A stretch of DNA of 64,000 nt from Paludibacteraceae bacterium (GTDB lineage Bacteria > Bacteroidota > Bacteroidia > Bacteroidales > Paludibacteraceae). The stretch is taken from positions 806,001 to 870,000 of the forward strand of contig JAEERP010000001.1 of the NCBI GenBank assembly GCA_016285885.1. The letters are read 5' to 3'. A program made the translations under genes and the position numbers. This document shows positions 27,957 to 36,256 of the stretch, piece after piece. The notes under the pieces are model-generated. The model saw nothing but the letters and a program-made list of their open reading frames with translations. It had not been told where the DNA came from and searched no databases. Within the stretch, counting starts at the first letter, position 1, and the number at the start of each line of letters is the position of its first letter.

Positions 27957-29450
27957 ATGTACAAGAAATTAATAAGCCTTATTATTCTACTGCAATGCGC
28001 TACTAGCACCATTTTCGCAGCCAACTACATGACTTTCACCGCAGAAGACTACATGTGTTCGTTCAAAATAGAAAACCATGGAGGAAACGCCCCCGACATA
28101 CAATACTCACGAGACGATGGAGAGACATGGGATAAACTTAGCGATGGGGTTATAATCTATTTGCCCCAAATAGGGGATAAAGTATTATTGAAAGGTAATA
28201 ACCCTGGTGGTTTTAATCAGGATTTGGATGTGTATACATCGTTTGTCTTAGAAAAACCCATTGCCGCCAGCGGAAGTATAATGAGTCTGATTGACGGTGA
28301 AGGAGAGAGTCTAGTGATTCCCAACTCGCATTGCTTTTGCGAACTATTCGATGATTGCTCAGACTTGACGAAAGCGCCGGAACTGCCCGCCACAACACTG
28401 ACTGACCATTGCTACTACGGCTTGTTCAATTTTTGCCGCAATCTGCGACAAGCGCCAGAACTGCCGGCCGAGCAATTAGCCCCAGGTTGCTACGATTCAA
28501 TGTTCTTTGGCTGTTATGAACTAGAATCTGCGCCAGAACTGCCGGCCACACATTTAGCTTACGATTGTTACAGTTACATGTTTGCAGCTTGCTCTACTTT
28601 GACAAAAGCGCCCAAATTACCTGCCATGGAGTTGGCACCCTCCTGTTACGAGGGCATGTTCGCAAGTTGTGCCAATTTAAAAGAGGCACCAGAACTGCCC
28701 GCCACGACATTGGCGTCTGATTGCTACATACTAATGTTTGCCGAATGTGACAGCTTGAAGCAAGCACCAGCGCTACCTGCCACAAAATTAGCCTTTCAAT
28801 GCTATTGGGGAATGTTTTCTCACTGTACAGGTCTAACACAAGCGCCCCGATTGCCTGCCAGGAAGATGGAGTATGGATGTTATGGTGAAATGTTTAGTCA
28901 TTGTACCAGTTTGACCCAAGCGCCGGAACTGCCCGCCACCCAAATGGCACAATATTGCTACGAACAAATGTTCATGTGTTGCAGTAGCTTGACAAAAGCG
29001 CCAGACTTACCTGCCTCAGATATATTCGACGCTTGCTATACAGACATGTTCCGTTTATGTCCCAACCTATCCTCTATCACGGTGAACTTTTCAGGATGGG
29101 ATTATACAGCAACGATTTCATGGGTGTTAGATGTCGCTCCAACCGGCACATTCTACTGTCCAAGCGCATTGCCAGAAGAATATGGAATCAGCAGAATTCC
29201 AGAAGGTTGGGACGTGGTATATACAGATGTGGGAGTTGACGGAATCGGCGCCGACGCTCCATGGTCGATTCGCACCTCAAATCTTACTATCTTCGTCACC
29301 GGAGCCCAAACGGACGTGGAGGTGTATAACCTTACGGGCTCACTTATAGCGAAGGAGAAAGCCAACAAAGAAGAGACGAAACTGACCATGAGTCATAAAG
29401 GTGTCTATATCGTTAAGATCGGCGACAAGAGCCAAAAGGTAGAATTATAA
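27957..29450 (+). CDS. Cys-rich BspA-like repeat protein with type IX secretion tail (copy 1)
   Basis: 497 residues. Signal peptide MYKKLISLIILLQCATSTIFA. Residues ~24-120 are a beta domain (YMTFTAEDYMCSFKI...IMSLIDGEGESLVIP). Then about nine ~26-residue repeats with consensus CYxxMFxxCxxLTxAPELPATxLA (about 127-365), a longer relative of the 23-residue BspA/TpLRR unit (AFxxCxSLTxIxIP) with an extra CX7C pair. The C-terminus (about 435-497: VEVYNLTGSLIAKE...GVYIVKIGDKSQKVEL) is a type A Por sorting domain, so it is exported and cell-surface attached. Near-paralogue of the gene at 32391, with which it shares a 44-bp identical stretch in inverse orientation. The phosphatase gene follows 10 nt later. 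Confidence 0.85.
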   Translation: MYKKLISLIILLQCATSTIFAANYMTFTAEDYMCSFKIENHGGNAPDIQYSRDDGETWDKLSDGVIIYLPQIGDKVLLKGNNPGGFNQDLDVYTSFVLEKPIAASGSIMSLIDGEGESLVIPNSHCFCELFDDCSDLTKAPELPATTLTDHCYYGLFNFCRNLRQAPELPAEQLAPGCYDSMFFGCYELESAPELPATHLAYDCYSYMFAACSTLTKAPKLPAMELAPSCYEGMFASCANLKEAPELPATTLASDCYILMFAECDSLKQAPALPATKLAFQCYWGMFSHCTGLTQAPRLPARKMEYGCYGEMFSHCTSLTQAPELPATQMAQYCYEQMFMCCSSLTKAPDLPASDIFDACYTDMFRLCPNLSSITVNFSGWDYTATISWVLDVAPTGTFYCPSALPEEYGISRIPEGWDVVYTDVGVDGIGADAPWSIRTSNLTIFVTGAQTDVEVYNLTGSLIAKEKANKEETKLTMSHKGVYIVKIGDKSQKVEL

Positions 29451-29459
29451 AAATAAAAG

Positions 29460-30089
29460 ATGGAGAAACATATCCACAAAAAGCGAGACATCTGGTTGGC
29501 AATCATCTGCGTTGCCATCCTCGGCATAGGGATTGTTTCCGTGCACGCCTTTGACAAGAAGGACACGGACAAGACCGTGACTGCGGTTCGTCCCGCCAAA
29601 TGGGCGGAACCCATAGCCCTGGCTGGCGTACCGAACCTGCACAAGGTCTCGGACGGACTCTACCGCAGCGCCCAGCCTACGAGCGAGGGAATGGCCAACC
29701 TCGCGGCGATGGGGATAAAGACGGTCGTCAACCTGCGCGACAGGCATTCCGACTTGGACGAGATAGGCGACCTGCCACTGCAAGCGAAGCGCATCGATAT
29801 ATTCACGGGTCACATGAAGGACGAGTACGTCAAGGAGTTCCTTGCGATCGTGGACGACACGAGCAACGCCCCCATCTTGGTGCATTGCCAGCACGGGGCG
29901 GACCGCACAGGCACCATGTGCGCCATGTACCGCATCCTACGACAAGGATGGACACCAGACGAAGCGATAGAGGAAATGAAGAACGGAGGATATAATTACC
30001 ACTCCATCTGGTCGAACATTCCACGCTTCATCCGCAAATCCGCCGCACGCCTTGGAGAGCAGGCGGGTCATGATCCGAATAATAAATAG
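29460..30089 (+). CDS. Dual-specificity/tyrosine phosphatase-like protein
   Basis: 209 residues. An N-terminal hydrophobic segment (DIWLAIICVAILGIGIVSVHAF, ~9-30) anchors it or is a signal peptide, so the domain faces the periplasm. The catalytic signature is HCQHGADRTG (CX5R) at about residues 141-150, with an upstream general-acid candidate around KTVVNLRDRHSDLDE and the typical Y/LYRSAQPT start (GLYRSAQPTSEGMANLAAMGIKTVVNLR) of the DSPc/Wzb-unlike PTP family that also covers inositol-phosphate phosphatases. Downstream of the LRR1 gene by 10 nt. Substrate unknown: phosphotyrosine, phosphoinositol or nucleotide phosphates are all possible. Confidence 0.85.
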   Translation: MEKHIHKKRDIWLAIICVAILGIGIVSVHAFDKKDTDKTVTAVRPAKWAEPIALAGVPNLHKVSDGLYRSAQPTSEGMANLAAMGIKTVVNLRDRHSDLDEIGDLPLQAKRIDIFTGHMKDEYVKEFLAIVDDTSNAPILVHCQHGADRTGTMCAMYRILRQGWTPDEAIEEMKNGGYNYHSIWSNIPRFIRKSAARLGEQAGHDPNNK

Positions 30090-30124
30090 AAACCCTTCTT
30101 ACCAAACGATTATTTCCAATCGTT

Positions 30125-30185
30125 ACTGTCCCGTTGAAGAGGTCTCCCTCCCCTCTTCACGACATAGACCCCATGAGCAGGCATT
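30125..30185 (-). pseudogene. Remnant of the C-terminal tail of an LRR/type IX cargo gene
   Basis: Over about 45 bp this stretch is close to 32410-32455, the region coding MPAHGVYVVK in LRR2. On the minus strand it reads MPAHGVYVVKRGGRPLQ and has no upstream partner, so it is a leftover of a third paralogue or a recombination product, fused to a palindrome. Confidence 0.6.
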
Positions 30186-30207
30186 GAGACGTGGCGCGCC
30201 GCGTCTC
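30186..30207. repeat. REP-like palindrome
   Basis: GAGACG-T-GGCGCGCC-G-CGTCTC pairs fully as RNA (one GU). It has the look of dispersed REP elements; I see only this copy in the window. Confidence 0.55.
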
Positions 30208-30280
30208 TACGCGTTCGCGGACATGATTTCGGAAACGTGATGCCCGCATCCTATATGATTTCGATATGTTTTTTTGCTAA

Positions 30281-30298
30281 TTGTAACCAATTTGTAAC
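30281..30298 (+). promoter_or_regulatory. Pho-box-like direct repeat upstream of the Na/Pi-PhoU-wHTH gene
   Basis: Two identical heptamers TTGTAAC (30281-30287 and 30292-30298) spaced 11 bp start to start, the same 7+4+7 geometry as the PhoB-binding Pho box. Half-site differs from the E. coli CTGTCAT. It is 33 bp before the -7 element. Confidence 0.5.
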
Positions 30299-30331
30299 AC
30301 CTACTTTTTCCCGATTATGGTCACTTCATCT

Positions 30332-30339
30332 TAATTTTG
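30332..30339 (+). promoter_or_regulatory. -7 element of the Na/Pi-PhoU-wHTH gene
   Basis: TAATTTTG matches TAnnTTTG exactly. The -33 position carries only TTTTT, a weak box, which fits an activator-dependent promoter. Confidence 0.5.
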
Positions 30340-30363
30340 TATCATCATGCAATAAATGGAATC

Positions 30364-32334
30364 ATGACTATAGGAATCGTTATAAAGCTTTTGGGATCTC
30401 TTGCTTTGCTTATCTATGGAATGAAGATAATGAGCGAAGCGTTGCAAAAGATGGCTGGACCAGGGTTGCGCCATATATTAGCAAGAATGACATCCAACCG
30501 TATTTCAGGTATGCTCACTGGTATGTTTGTGACGTGTGCCGTGCAATCCTCTTCGGCAACCACTGTTATGACTGTTTCGTTTGTCTCTGCGGGTCTTCTG
30601 TCGCTGACACAGGCCATCAGCATCATCATGGGAGCTAATATTGGTACTACGCTTACCGCTTGGATCATGTCGTTAGGATACAATGTGGATCTGTCGAATG
30701 TTGTCTTCCCCGCTTTTATGTTGGGTATGTTGCTCATCTACAAAAAGAAGCATCGTGTGGCTGGTGATTTTTTATTCGGAATAGCTTTTCTATTCTGGTC
30801 GTTGGTGATGCTCAACTCCACAGGAAAAAGCATGGATCTGGAGCACAACGCAAGTGTAGTGGCTTTCTTTTCATCATTCGACACAAGCAGTCACTTCACC
30901 ATCCTCATTTTTCTCTTTGTCGGCACCCTGATAACATGTGTTGTGCAATCATCGGCTGCTGTGATGGCCATCACCATCTTGCTCTGCTCCACGGGGGTCC
31001 TCCCCATCTACCTTGGCATAGCACTGGTAATGGGCGAGAATATTGGCACTACGGCGACAGCCAACCTGGCAGCCATGGGTGCGGGCATTCCTGCACGACG
31101 AGCGGCATTGGCTCACTTGCTGTTCAATGTGTTCGGTGTTTTCTGGGTTTTATGTGTGTTCTACCCATTCGTCAATATGGTCTGTTGGCTGGTCAACTAT
31201 GATCCTGAAGCGTCTGGACAGGTAGCGCGACTTCCCGTTGTACTGGCCATGTTCCATACCTGCTTCAACCTAATCAACACATCCATCCTATTGCCTTTCG
31301 TTTCTCAGATAGAACGAATTGTCTGTCGTCTTTTGCCTGAGACAAGCGAGAAGGAACGACAACCTGTCACGCTGCATTTCATCAACGGAGGACTCATGAC
31401 AACGCCTGAAATTTCTGTTCTCCAGGCACAAAAAGAGGTGATACACTTTGCCGAACGTATGCAACGTATGTTTGGTATGGTGAGAAGTTTGCTCGATGAA
31501 AAGGAAAAAAAAGAGATCGAACGTCAACACGAGCGAATCTGCAAATACGAAGAAATAGCCGACCGCATGGAAATAGAAATCGCCTCCTATTTGGAGAAGG
31601 TGAGCAATGAACGATTGTCTGACGATACAAAGGGGAAAATACGTTCCATGCTACGTATGATAGGAGAATTGGAATCTATCGGTGACTCGTGTCGGAAGAT
31701 TTCACAAACCATTCATCAACGAAATGAGCTTGGCGAAGATTTCTCTCTACAACAGTACGAATATATGCACGAAATGATGCATCTTGTAAACGAAGCCATC
31801 ACTCAGATGATGGTTGTCATGAACGGAAGACGAGAAAACGTAACCATTGAACCTTCGTTAGAGATTGAAAACGACATCAATGCGTTGCGAGATAAAATAA
31901 AAAACGACAACATCACCAATGTGAATACAAAGAGAGACTCTTACATCGTCACAACACTCTGTACCGACATTATCGCCAGTTGCGAAAAAATAGGTGATTA
32001 TATCATTAACATACTAGAAGCACGAATAGGAAGACGTCACATCTTCTTCCGCGGATTACACATGGATTGCGACAAGAAGGAGGTTTATATTGATGGGGAA
32101 CCTATTAATCTCACGCTCACGGAGTTCAATTTGCTTTACGAACTTCTATCTTGCAGAGGCTCCATCTGCTCCCGTCAGCAACTCATGGAGAAAGTCTGGA
32201 CGGGTGTGGTGGTTACGGGACGTACTGTCGATGTGAACATCACCCGACTTCGCAAAAAACTGGGACCCTACGCGCATTGCATCGCCAACAAACAAAGTCT
32301 TGGATATTATTTCGATGATAAATTCGGACAATGA
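30364..32334 (+). CDS. Na+/phosphate cotransporter fused to PhoU-like and OmpR/PhoB-type DNA-binding domains
   Basis: 656 residues from ATG 30364; the track start at 30337 is a TTG inside the promoter. Residues 1-~340 are a Na/Pi-II (NptA/YjbB-like) transporter with both QSS repeats (QSSSATT at 61-67 and QSSAAV near 196), GANIGTT and GENIGTT. Residues ~345-552 are a helical PhoU-like region with two repeats, including ELESIGDSCRKI and CEKIGDYIINI. Residues ~559-656 are a full winged-helix effector domain of the OmpR/PhoB class: FRGLHMDCDKKEVYIDGEPI platform, LTLTEFNLLYELLSC, SRQQLMEKVW, recognition helix RTVDVNITRLRKKLG, wing KQSLGYYF. No receiver domain. It would be a membrane-held transcription factor linked to phosphate flux. 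No frameshift or stop separates the parts. Confidence 0.9.
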   Translation: MTIGIVIKLLGSLALLIYGMKIMSEALQKMAGPGLRHILARMTSNRISGMLTGMFVTCAVQSSSATTVMTVSFVSAGLLSLTQAISIIMGANIGTTLTAWIMSLGYNVDLSNVVFPAFMLGMLLIYKKKHRVAGDFLFGIAFLFWSLVMLNSTGKSMDLEHNASVVAFFSSFDTSSHFTILIFLFVGTLITCVVQSSAAVMAITILLCSTGVLPIYLGIALVMGENIGTTATANLAAMGAGIPARRAALAHLLFNVFGVFWVLCVFYPFVNMVCWLVNYDPEASGQVARLPVVLAMFHTCFNLINTSILLPFVSQIERIVCRLLPETSEKERQPVTLHFINGGLMTTPEISVLQAQKEVIHFAERMQRMFGMVRSLLDEKEKKEIERQHERICKYEEIADRMEIEIASYLEKVSNERLSDDTKGKIRSMLRMIGELESIGDSCRKISQTIHQRNELGEDFSLQQYEYMHEMMHLVNEAITQMMVVMNGRRENVTIEPSLEIENDINALRDKIKNDNITNVNTKRDSYIVTTLCTDIIASCEKIGDYIINILEARIGRRHIFFRGLHMDCDKKEVYIDGEPINLTLTEFNLLYELLSCRGSICSRQQLMEKVWTGVVVTGRTVDVNITRLRKKLGPYAHCIANKQSLGYYFDDKFGQ

Positions 32335-32390
32335 TATGGCAACAATGTTCCGTACGAAGACGGGATTACATATTGCATAAAATTTTTTAC

Positions 32391-33749
32391 TTACAGCTCC
32401 ACCTTTGAACTTTTCCCTCCCATCTTCACAACATAGACCCCATGAGCAGGCATGGAGAGGCACACTGGGGAGTCCGCATCGCCTTGTTCTTTGCATATTT
32501 GTTTGCCATTCAGGTCATAGACCTCCACCTCTCCCGCATAGCACACATAGAGGTTAAGACCATCCGTCCATACACGGGTGTTCTCGTTGGCTATATCTTC
32601 TACAGCATCATCATTACAGATATATTCAACATTCCAACCCTCTGGTATTCTGCTTGGGCCATATTCGATAGGAAGTTCTTTGGGACAAATGAAGGTGCCG
32701 GTTGGGGCAACATTGACGACCCAATCTTCCGTCCCCTCATACTCTAAATGTAAGGCTCCGATTTCACTCCACTTGCTAAAAGATACAGATATTTCAGATA
32801 GGTTCGTACAATCCTTAAACATATGATGAGCAAAATAATCATATATTTTGGTCCCATACAATACGGGAGCCTTGGTTAGGCTGGTGCAACCCTCAAACAT
32901 CGAATTGTAGCAAGCAGAAGTCATATTTGAGGAAGGCAATTCCGGCGCTTGCGTCAAACTAGTGCAATGCTCAAACATACCAGCATAACAAGACTCGGCC
33001 AGTGTGGTTGCTGGTAATTCTGGCGCTTGTGTCAAACTGGTACAATGACTAAACATTTCACCATAACATCCATAATCTAGCGTAGTGGCAGGCAAAGCAG
33101 GTGCCTTTGTCAGGCTCGTGCAATTATTAAACATATCACCATAGCATGTGAATGTTAGAACAGTTGCAGGCAATTCGGGTGCTTGTGTCAAACTTGTGCA
33201 ATTCCTAAACATTTCCAAGTAGCATGATTGCGCTAATGTGGTTGCAGGAAGTGCTGGCGCTTTCGTTAGATTCGAACAGCCCCAAAACATATCAAAATAA
33301 CATTTAAACGTCAATGTAGTTGCAGGAAGTTCTGGCGCTTGTGTCAAACTAGAGCAATTAATGAACAGACGATAAAAGCAACACTGACTAGGTATGACAA
33401 CACTTTCACCTATTCCGTCAATCAAGCTCATTACACTTCCACTGGCAGCTATAGATCCTGTCATTTTAAACTTTGTATAGTAAACATCATTTTGGGCGAT
33501 TCCTTTAGGGTTTTCCCCTTTCAGTAACGCCTTGTCTCCTTTATGCTCCAATGTGATCATCTCTTCATCTAAAAGTTGAGTCCAAGTCGCACCTTCATCT
33601 AAGGAGTATTGTATATCTGGATCATTATAATTATTACTGATTCCGAACCTGGAGCCATCCTCTTCGGCCGTAAAAGTCAAATAATTAGCTGAAAATGCAG
33701 TACACAATATACATTGGAAAAATAGAATCGCAAGTAGTTTTCTTACCAT
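32391..33749 (-). CDS. Cys-rich BspA-like repeat protein with type IX secretion tail (copy 2)
   Basis: 452 residues from MVRKLLAILFFQCILCTAFSA; the track adds 32 residues with no signal character. Same plan as copy 1: N-terminal domain (YLTFTAEEDGSRFGI...SVMSLIDGIGESVVIP), seven to eight ~26-residue repeats (CYGDMFNNCTSLTKAPALPATTL), a Phe/Trp-rich cap, and a C-terminal Por sorting tail VEVYDLNGKQICKE...GVYVVKMGGKSSKVEL. Its repeats are more regular than those of copy 1. Convergent with the transporter gene. The stop lies about 60 bp from the transporter stop. Likely surface protein that binds host or polymer ligands; no target known. Confidence 0.85.
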   Translation of the reverse strand: MVRKLLAILFFQCILCTAFSANYLTFTAEEDGSRFGISNNYNDPDIQYSLDEGATWTQLLDEEMITLEHKGDKALLKGENPKGIAQNDVYYTKFKMTGSIAASGSVMSLIDGIGESVVIPSQCCFYRLFINCSSLTQAPELPATTLTFKCYFDMFWGCSNLTKAPALPATTLAQSCYLEMFRNCTSLTQAPELPATVLTFTCYGDMFNNCTSLTKAPALPATTLDYGCYGEMFSHCTSLTQAPELPATTLAESCYAGMFEHCTSLTQAPELPSSNMTSACYNSMFEGCTSLTKAPVLYGTKIYDYFAHHMFKDCTNLSEISVSFSKWSEIGALHLEYEGTEDWVVNVAPTGTFICPKELPIEYGPSRIPEGWNVEYICNDDAVEDIANENTRVWTDGLNLYVCYAGEVEVYDLNGKQICKEQGDADSPVCLSMPAHGVYVVKMGGKSSKVEL

Positions 33750-33885
33750 AACACGTTGTAATAAATTAGGTCTTCTCTTTATTTTTCGGCAATCGGCAGG
33801 ACCCACACCCATCGCCGGAACCCATTCGTTCGAATGAGGGTGCAAAATTAGCGAAATTGTCTATTTCATCAAATACAATCTATTT

Positions 33886-34149
33886 CTAAAAAATATATTT
33901 TACGATTATGTTTTGACCACATGATTGTGCAGACGGTGATATTTGTGGTAGGGGCGATGGCGGGTGTGGTAGGGGCGAAAAATTTTTCGCCCCTACGATG
34001 TCACGTACATCCACATTGTTATGTACATCCACATCGTCACACGCATCCCAATCCAATACATCCATGGATTTTTTTATTTCAATAATACCATGGATATGAT
34101 TAGGCATAATGACATAAATTTTTTTATCAACCGAGATTTCTAAAAACAT
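33886..34149 (-). pseudogene. Truncated REP-associated tyrosine transposase (RAYT) copy
   Basis: 87-codon ORF. Its middle (YVIMPNHIHGIIEIKKSM...VGAKNFSPLPHPPSPLP) matches the HUH-motif part of the full RAYT at 38327-39004. The N-terminal third and the tyrosine-bearing C-terminal half are missing and the ORF ends in unrelated residues. At DNA level about 150 bp (33969-34117) is highly similar to 38644-38790. Confidence 0.8.
33969..33996. repeat. 28-bp REP palindrome (copy in truncated RAYT)
   Basis: Perfect 28-bp palindrome made of GTAGGGGCGAAAAA and its reverse complement. Reads VGAKNFSPL in frame. Identical copy at 38644-38671. One unit of the GATGGCGGGTGTGGTAGGGGC-type repeat lies beside it. 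Confidence 0.85.
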
Positions 34150-34193
34150 GAATAGCCACCACCATTCACCAAGAATGTGTGACGGCTATTTTA

Positions 34194-35276
34194 TCACTTA
34201 TCACTCTTCCTCCGATTACATTCCCTACACAACATCTGGCAATTCTCAGCGATGGTGCGACCGCCCTCTTTCCATGGGGTGATGTGGTCGGCCTCCATCT
34301 GATCTATGTCGAAATGCTTGCCACAGATTTTGCAGATACCTTGCTGACGCTCGTAGACCTCTCGTTTCGTGTTGTCGTCGAAGGCACGGATGCCCAGGTG
34401 GTGCTCGTCACCGTCTAAAACGTAGGCGTAGATGCCCGACTTTTTCTGCACATCACTGTCCATCATCAGTTTCGTTACCTTTTCTTCCAACGCAGTAGCG
34501 TCCAACGACTGCTCCTTGAATTTTTCGTACAGTGTTCCCCAATCCACGCCCTTCATCTCTTTGCGGTATTTGGGGAAGAGGGCCTTCACCCAGTTGATGA
34601 CACTGCTGAAGTGATTCCAGAGTGCGACTGCGTTAGGGTCGTGCTGGTGGTTGCCCATATAGACCTCGATGTTCCCTTTGGAGATCCAGCGGATGGCTGT
34701 TTCGAGGTAGTCTTGGCGGATGGGCGAACCGTTCACGTACTTACTCGCCAACCCGTAAGCAGCACAATTGTTTTTGCTGAAATAACGCTTTGCATCACTC
34801 ACCCAACTGCCAGCATAGACCGCATTGCGCAGCTCCTGCTCGGTCAGCTTCTCGCCCGCTATGTTGATGGTCTCGAACCATTTCAGTTTCTCGCTGTCGG
34901 TGCCACTACAGATATACACTTGCAATTCGTAATTGAGAATCTGCTCCTTTTCGTCTTCCTGCAGGTTGTGGAAGTACTTGAAGAGATAGGCGAAGTCGCC
35001 ATTCACATACTGGCAGATGGAGATGGTGCGTTGTTGCCCGTCGATGATCTCGAATGTGCCATCGTCGCGTGTCGCCCAGTACATCACATTGAGGGGAAAG
35101 CCCTGCGTGAGGGTGTCGATAACGGCGGCACGTTGTTTATCGCCATAGACGAACTCCCGTTGGTAAGGCGGACGCACATCCAGCTTGCCGCCATACGCCT
35201 TCACACCTTGTTCCGCATTGTCCGCATACCCATTGGTCAGGTCGCGGACTGTTATTTTATGCAATTTGATTTCCAT
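34194..35276 (-). CDS. DUF262-HNH endonuclease (GmrSD-like)
   Basis: 360 residues. DUF262 (ParB/Srx-like) N-terminal domain with IIDGQQRTISI, the DGQQR nucleotide-binding signature, and PPYQREFVYG at its start. The C-terminal HNH nuclease (about 312-360) is CKICG...ADHITPWKEGG...CQMLCRECNRRKSDK, with both Cys pairs and the catalytic DH. Both domains occur together in GmrSD-type modification-dependent systems and in stand-alone defence genes. It is not in an operon with the Fic gene (51 nt apart, same strand; cotranscription possible). A role in phage or plasmid defence is likely but unproved. Confidence 0.88.
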   Translation of the reverse strand: MEIKLHKITVRDLTNGYADNAEQGVKAYGGKLDVRPPYQREFVYGDKQRAAVIDTLTQGFPLNVMYWATRDDGTFEIIDGQQRTISICQYVNGDFAYLFKYFHNLQEDEKEQILNYELQVYICSGTDSEKLKWFETINIAGEKLTEQELRNAVYAGSWVSDAKRYFSKNNCAAYGLASKYVNGSPIRQDYLETAIRWISKGNIEVYMGNHQHDPNAVALWNHFSSVINWVKALFPKYRKEMKGVDWGTLYEKFKEQSLDATALEEKVTKLMMDSDVQKKSGIYAYVLDGDEHHLGIRAFDDNTKREVYERQQGICKICGKHFDIDQMEADHITPWKEGGRTIAENCQMLCRECNRRKSDK

Positions 35277-35326
35277 ATAGCTTGGGTTTTATATCGTAAT
35301 TGAAATAATATTTTAGTTCAACTCTA

Positions 35327-36256
35327 TTAAATGCTATTCTGTATCTCCAGCACTGCGTTAAGCCTTTCCCTGAGATATTCCGCCACGAGTGTTATCATAT
35401 CGTCGGGCGACCCACTTCGTGCGAAACTATCGAATGCCTCGTAGTAGCGGCGACGGTCGGCGAACTTTATATTCACAGGTGGATAGCCTGCTCGGATGAG
35501 TTGCAGGTTCATAAGCAGACGACCAGTGCGTCCGTTGCCGTCAATGAAGGGGTGTATGCTTTCGAACCGTAAATGGAAAAGCGACACTTGCTCAGCGATA
35601 TGCAACTTGCCATACTTTTCCTCCATGTCGGTGATTAATTCTTCCATTTTGGGTTGAATCAAGTAGGGTTGTACGGGGTCGGTCAGAGCGCCAGCTATAC
35701 GGACGGGCACTCTTCTGTATCGCCCCGCATCCTCGTGTCGGTGGGCAAGCACCAGCGAATGGATGCAATGTATGTCATACTCTGACAAAGGACGTTTTTG
35801 CTTTGTCAGTTCCTCCATTGCCTCGAAAGCCTCCTTGTAACCCACAGCCTCAAGGTGGTCTTTCAAAGGTTTTCGGTCGATGGTCATTCCCTGCAGCACC
35901 ATGGCAGTCTCTTGCAAGGTAAGGGTGTTTCCCTCAATAGCATTACTGTTGTAGGTATGTTCCACCACGAAGACCTCTTTGAGTGCTTCCACTTCCGCAG
36001 GGGAGAGAGGTCGCATGTCTGCCAATTTTTTTTGCAGCGCATCCACCTCCATCAGTAGTGGCGTGTACACTTTCTTGTCTGCCCGTTTGCTATAAGAACG
36101 TGCGTCCACAGGTTGTGTGGCATTAGCAGGAATGTAATAGAGATTTCCCTTGCGGATTACGCCCGGGATTCTGCCATCGGAGCATAATACCCTTATGCGG
36201 CGGGAGGATAGCCCCCACCTTTCAGCCGCTTCTGTGATTTTCATATAACCTTCCAT
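35327..36256 (-). CDS. Fic-family AMP transferase with N-terminal HTH and inhibitory helix
   Basis: 309 residues. Residues ~5-55 are a MerR/excisionase-like winged HTH (ITEAAERWGLSSRRIRVLCSDGRIPG). The N-terminal inhibitory helix SNAIEGN (about 103-109, S/TxxxE(G/N)) is present, making this class II (in cis autoinhibited). The Fic core motif is HPFIDGNGRTGRLL (about 237-250) with all catalytic residues. It should AMPylate a target, often DNA gyrase or itself, when the helix is released. Three copies of a 16-bp box and one inverted copy lie in its promoter and over the start, a likely autoregulation site bound by its own HTH. The alternative start is Met5 (MKITEAAERWG). Confidence 0.92.
   Translation of the reverse strand: MEGYMKITEAAERWGLSSRRIRVLCSDGRIPGVIRKGNLYYIPANATQPVDARSYSKRADKKVYTPLLMEVDALQKKLADMRPLSPAEVEALKEVFVVEHTYNSNAIEGNTLTLQETAMVLQGMTIDRKPLKDHLEAVGYKEAFEAMEELTKQKRPLSEYDIHCIHSLVLAHRHEDAGRYRRVPVRIAGALTDPVQPYLIQPKMEELITDMEEKYGKLHIAEQVSLFHLRFESIHPFIDGNGRTGRLLMNLQLIRAGYPPVNIKFADRRRYYEAFDSFARSGSPDDMITLVAEYLRERLNAVLEIQNSI

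Noticed and set aside
30364-32334. Possibility that the Na/Pi fusion is two genes joined by a sequencing error
   Set aside because: The frame is continuous, the PhoU region ends directly before the winged helix, and there is no ribosome-binding site or start codon at the junction. Not fully excluded without other strains, so it is listed as a refutation test.
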